This document shows positions 21,326 to 21,348 of a stretch of 21,348 nt of DNA, one piece after another. Both the position numbers and the translations under genes were made by a program. The stretch spans positions 1 through 21,348 of the IMG/VR virus record IMGVR_UViG_3300045541_000050; one strand, given 5' to 3'. The first letter of the stretch is position 1. Each line of letters starts with the position of its first letter. The notes beneath the pieces are model-generated. The model saw only the letters and a program-made list of their open reading frames with translations, made no database searches and was not told the DNA's origin. This stretch comes from a virus.

Positions 21326-21348
21326 TATGTAATAATATTGTAAAAGGG

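Overview
This window looks like part of the genome of a tailed bacteriophage (Caudoviricetes). The strongest evidence is a portal protein at the right end (about 19.67-21.31 kb) and a long run of modular tail-fibre, adhesin and baseplate-type genes to its left. There is no rRNA, tRNA, integrase, insertion sequence, CRISPR array or ribosomal gene. Genes are packed end to end, often sharing stop and start bases, and no stretch above about 120 bases lacks a gene. The host cannot be read directly. Three features favour a Gram-positive host, perhaps a moderately AT-rich actinobacterium: a PASTA (peptidoglycan-binding) domain in a tail gene, two exported peptidoglycan enzymes, and several leaderless ATG starts placed 6-7 nt after a -10 box. 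This is an inference, not a demonstration.

Layout. (1) 1-2557, + strand: a partial gene, two small fibre-type genes and a Cys-rich protein with an N-terminal PASTA domain. (2) 2554-3674, - strand: a two-gene island encoding a lipoprotein NlpC/P60 endopeptidase followed by a secreted lysozyme/SLT-like protein, driven from a divergent promoter at about 3.73-3.77 kb. (3) 3776-8043, + strand: small beta-rich structural genes, several with their own leaderless promoters, and a 616-residue repetitive tail fibre. (4) 8120-11143: a 654-residue collagen-like fibre with an Mtd-type N-terminus, then a lectin-like protein interrupted by a striking Cys/Tyr/Asn repeat. (5) 11182-15463: an overlapping set made of two paralogous proteins of an uncharacterised phage family, a small unknown protein between them, a Skp1-GlcNAc-transferase-like glycosyltransferase with a Cys-rich C-terminus, and a family-2 glycosyltransferase with a helical repeat tail. 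(6) 15497-21314: a 1257-residue LamG-containing tail protein, a small unknown gene and the portal gene.

How the parts may work together. Regions 1, 3, 4 and 6 form an unusually large set of host-contact proteins that share small modules: a KDFK-type N-terminus, a P-x-x-G-x-x-W-x-D module, and C-terminal beta domains. The glycosyltransferase block sits between the Thr-rich collagen fibre and the giant LamG protein, which suggests glycosylation of the virion or of host glycans. The inverted lysis-type island has its own promoter and a leader hairpin that could act as an attenuator.

The most unusual items are the 13-residue Cys repeat inserted in a lectin-like domain, the collagen fibre next to a GnT1-like transferase, the recurring TGnTATAAT leaderless promoters, and the paired family members whose C-terminal half recalls a dUTPase-type barrel.
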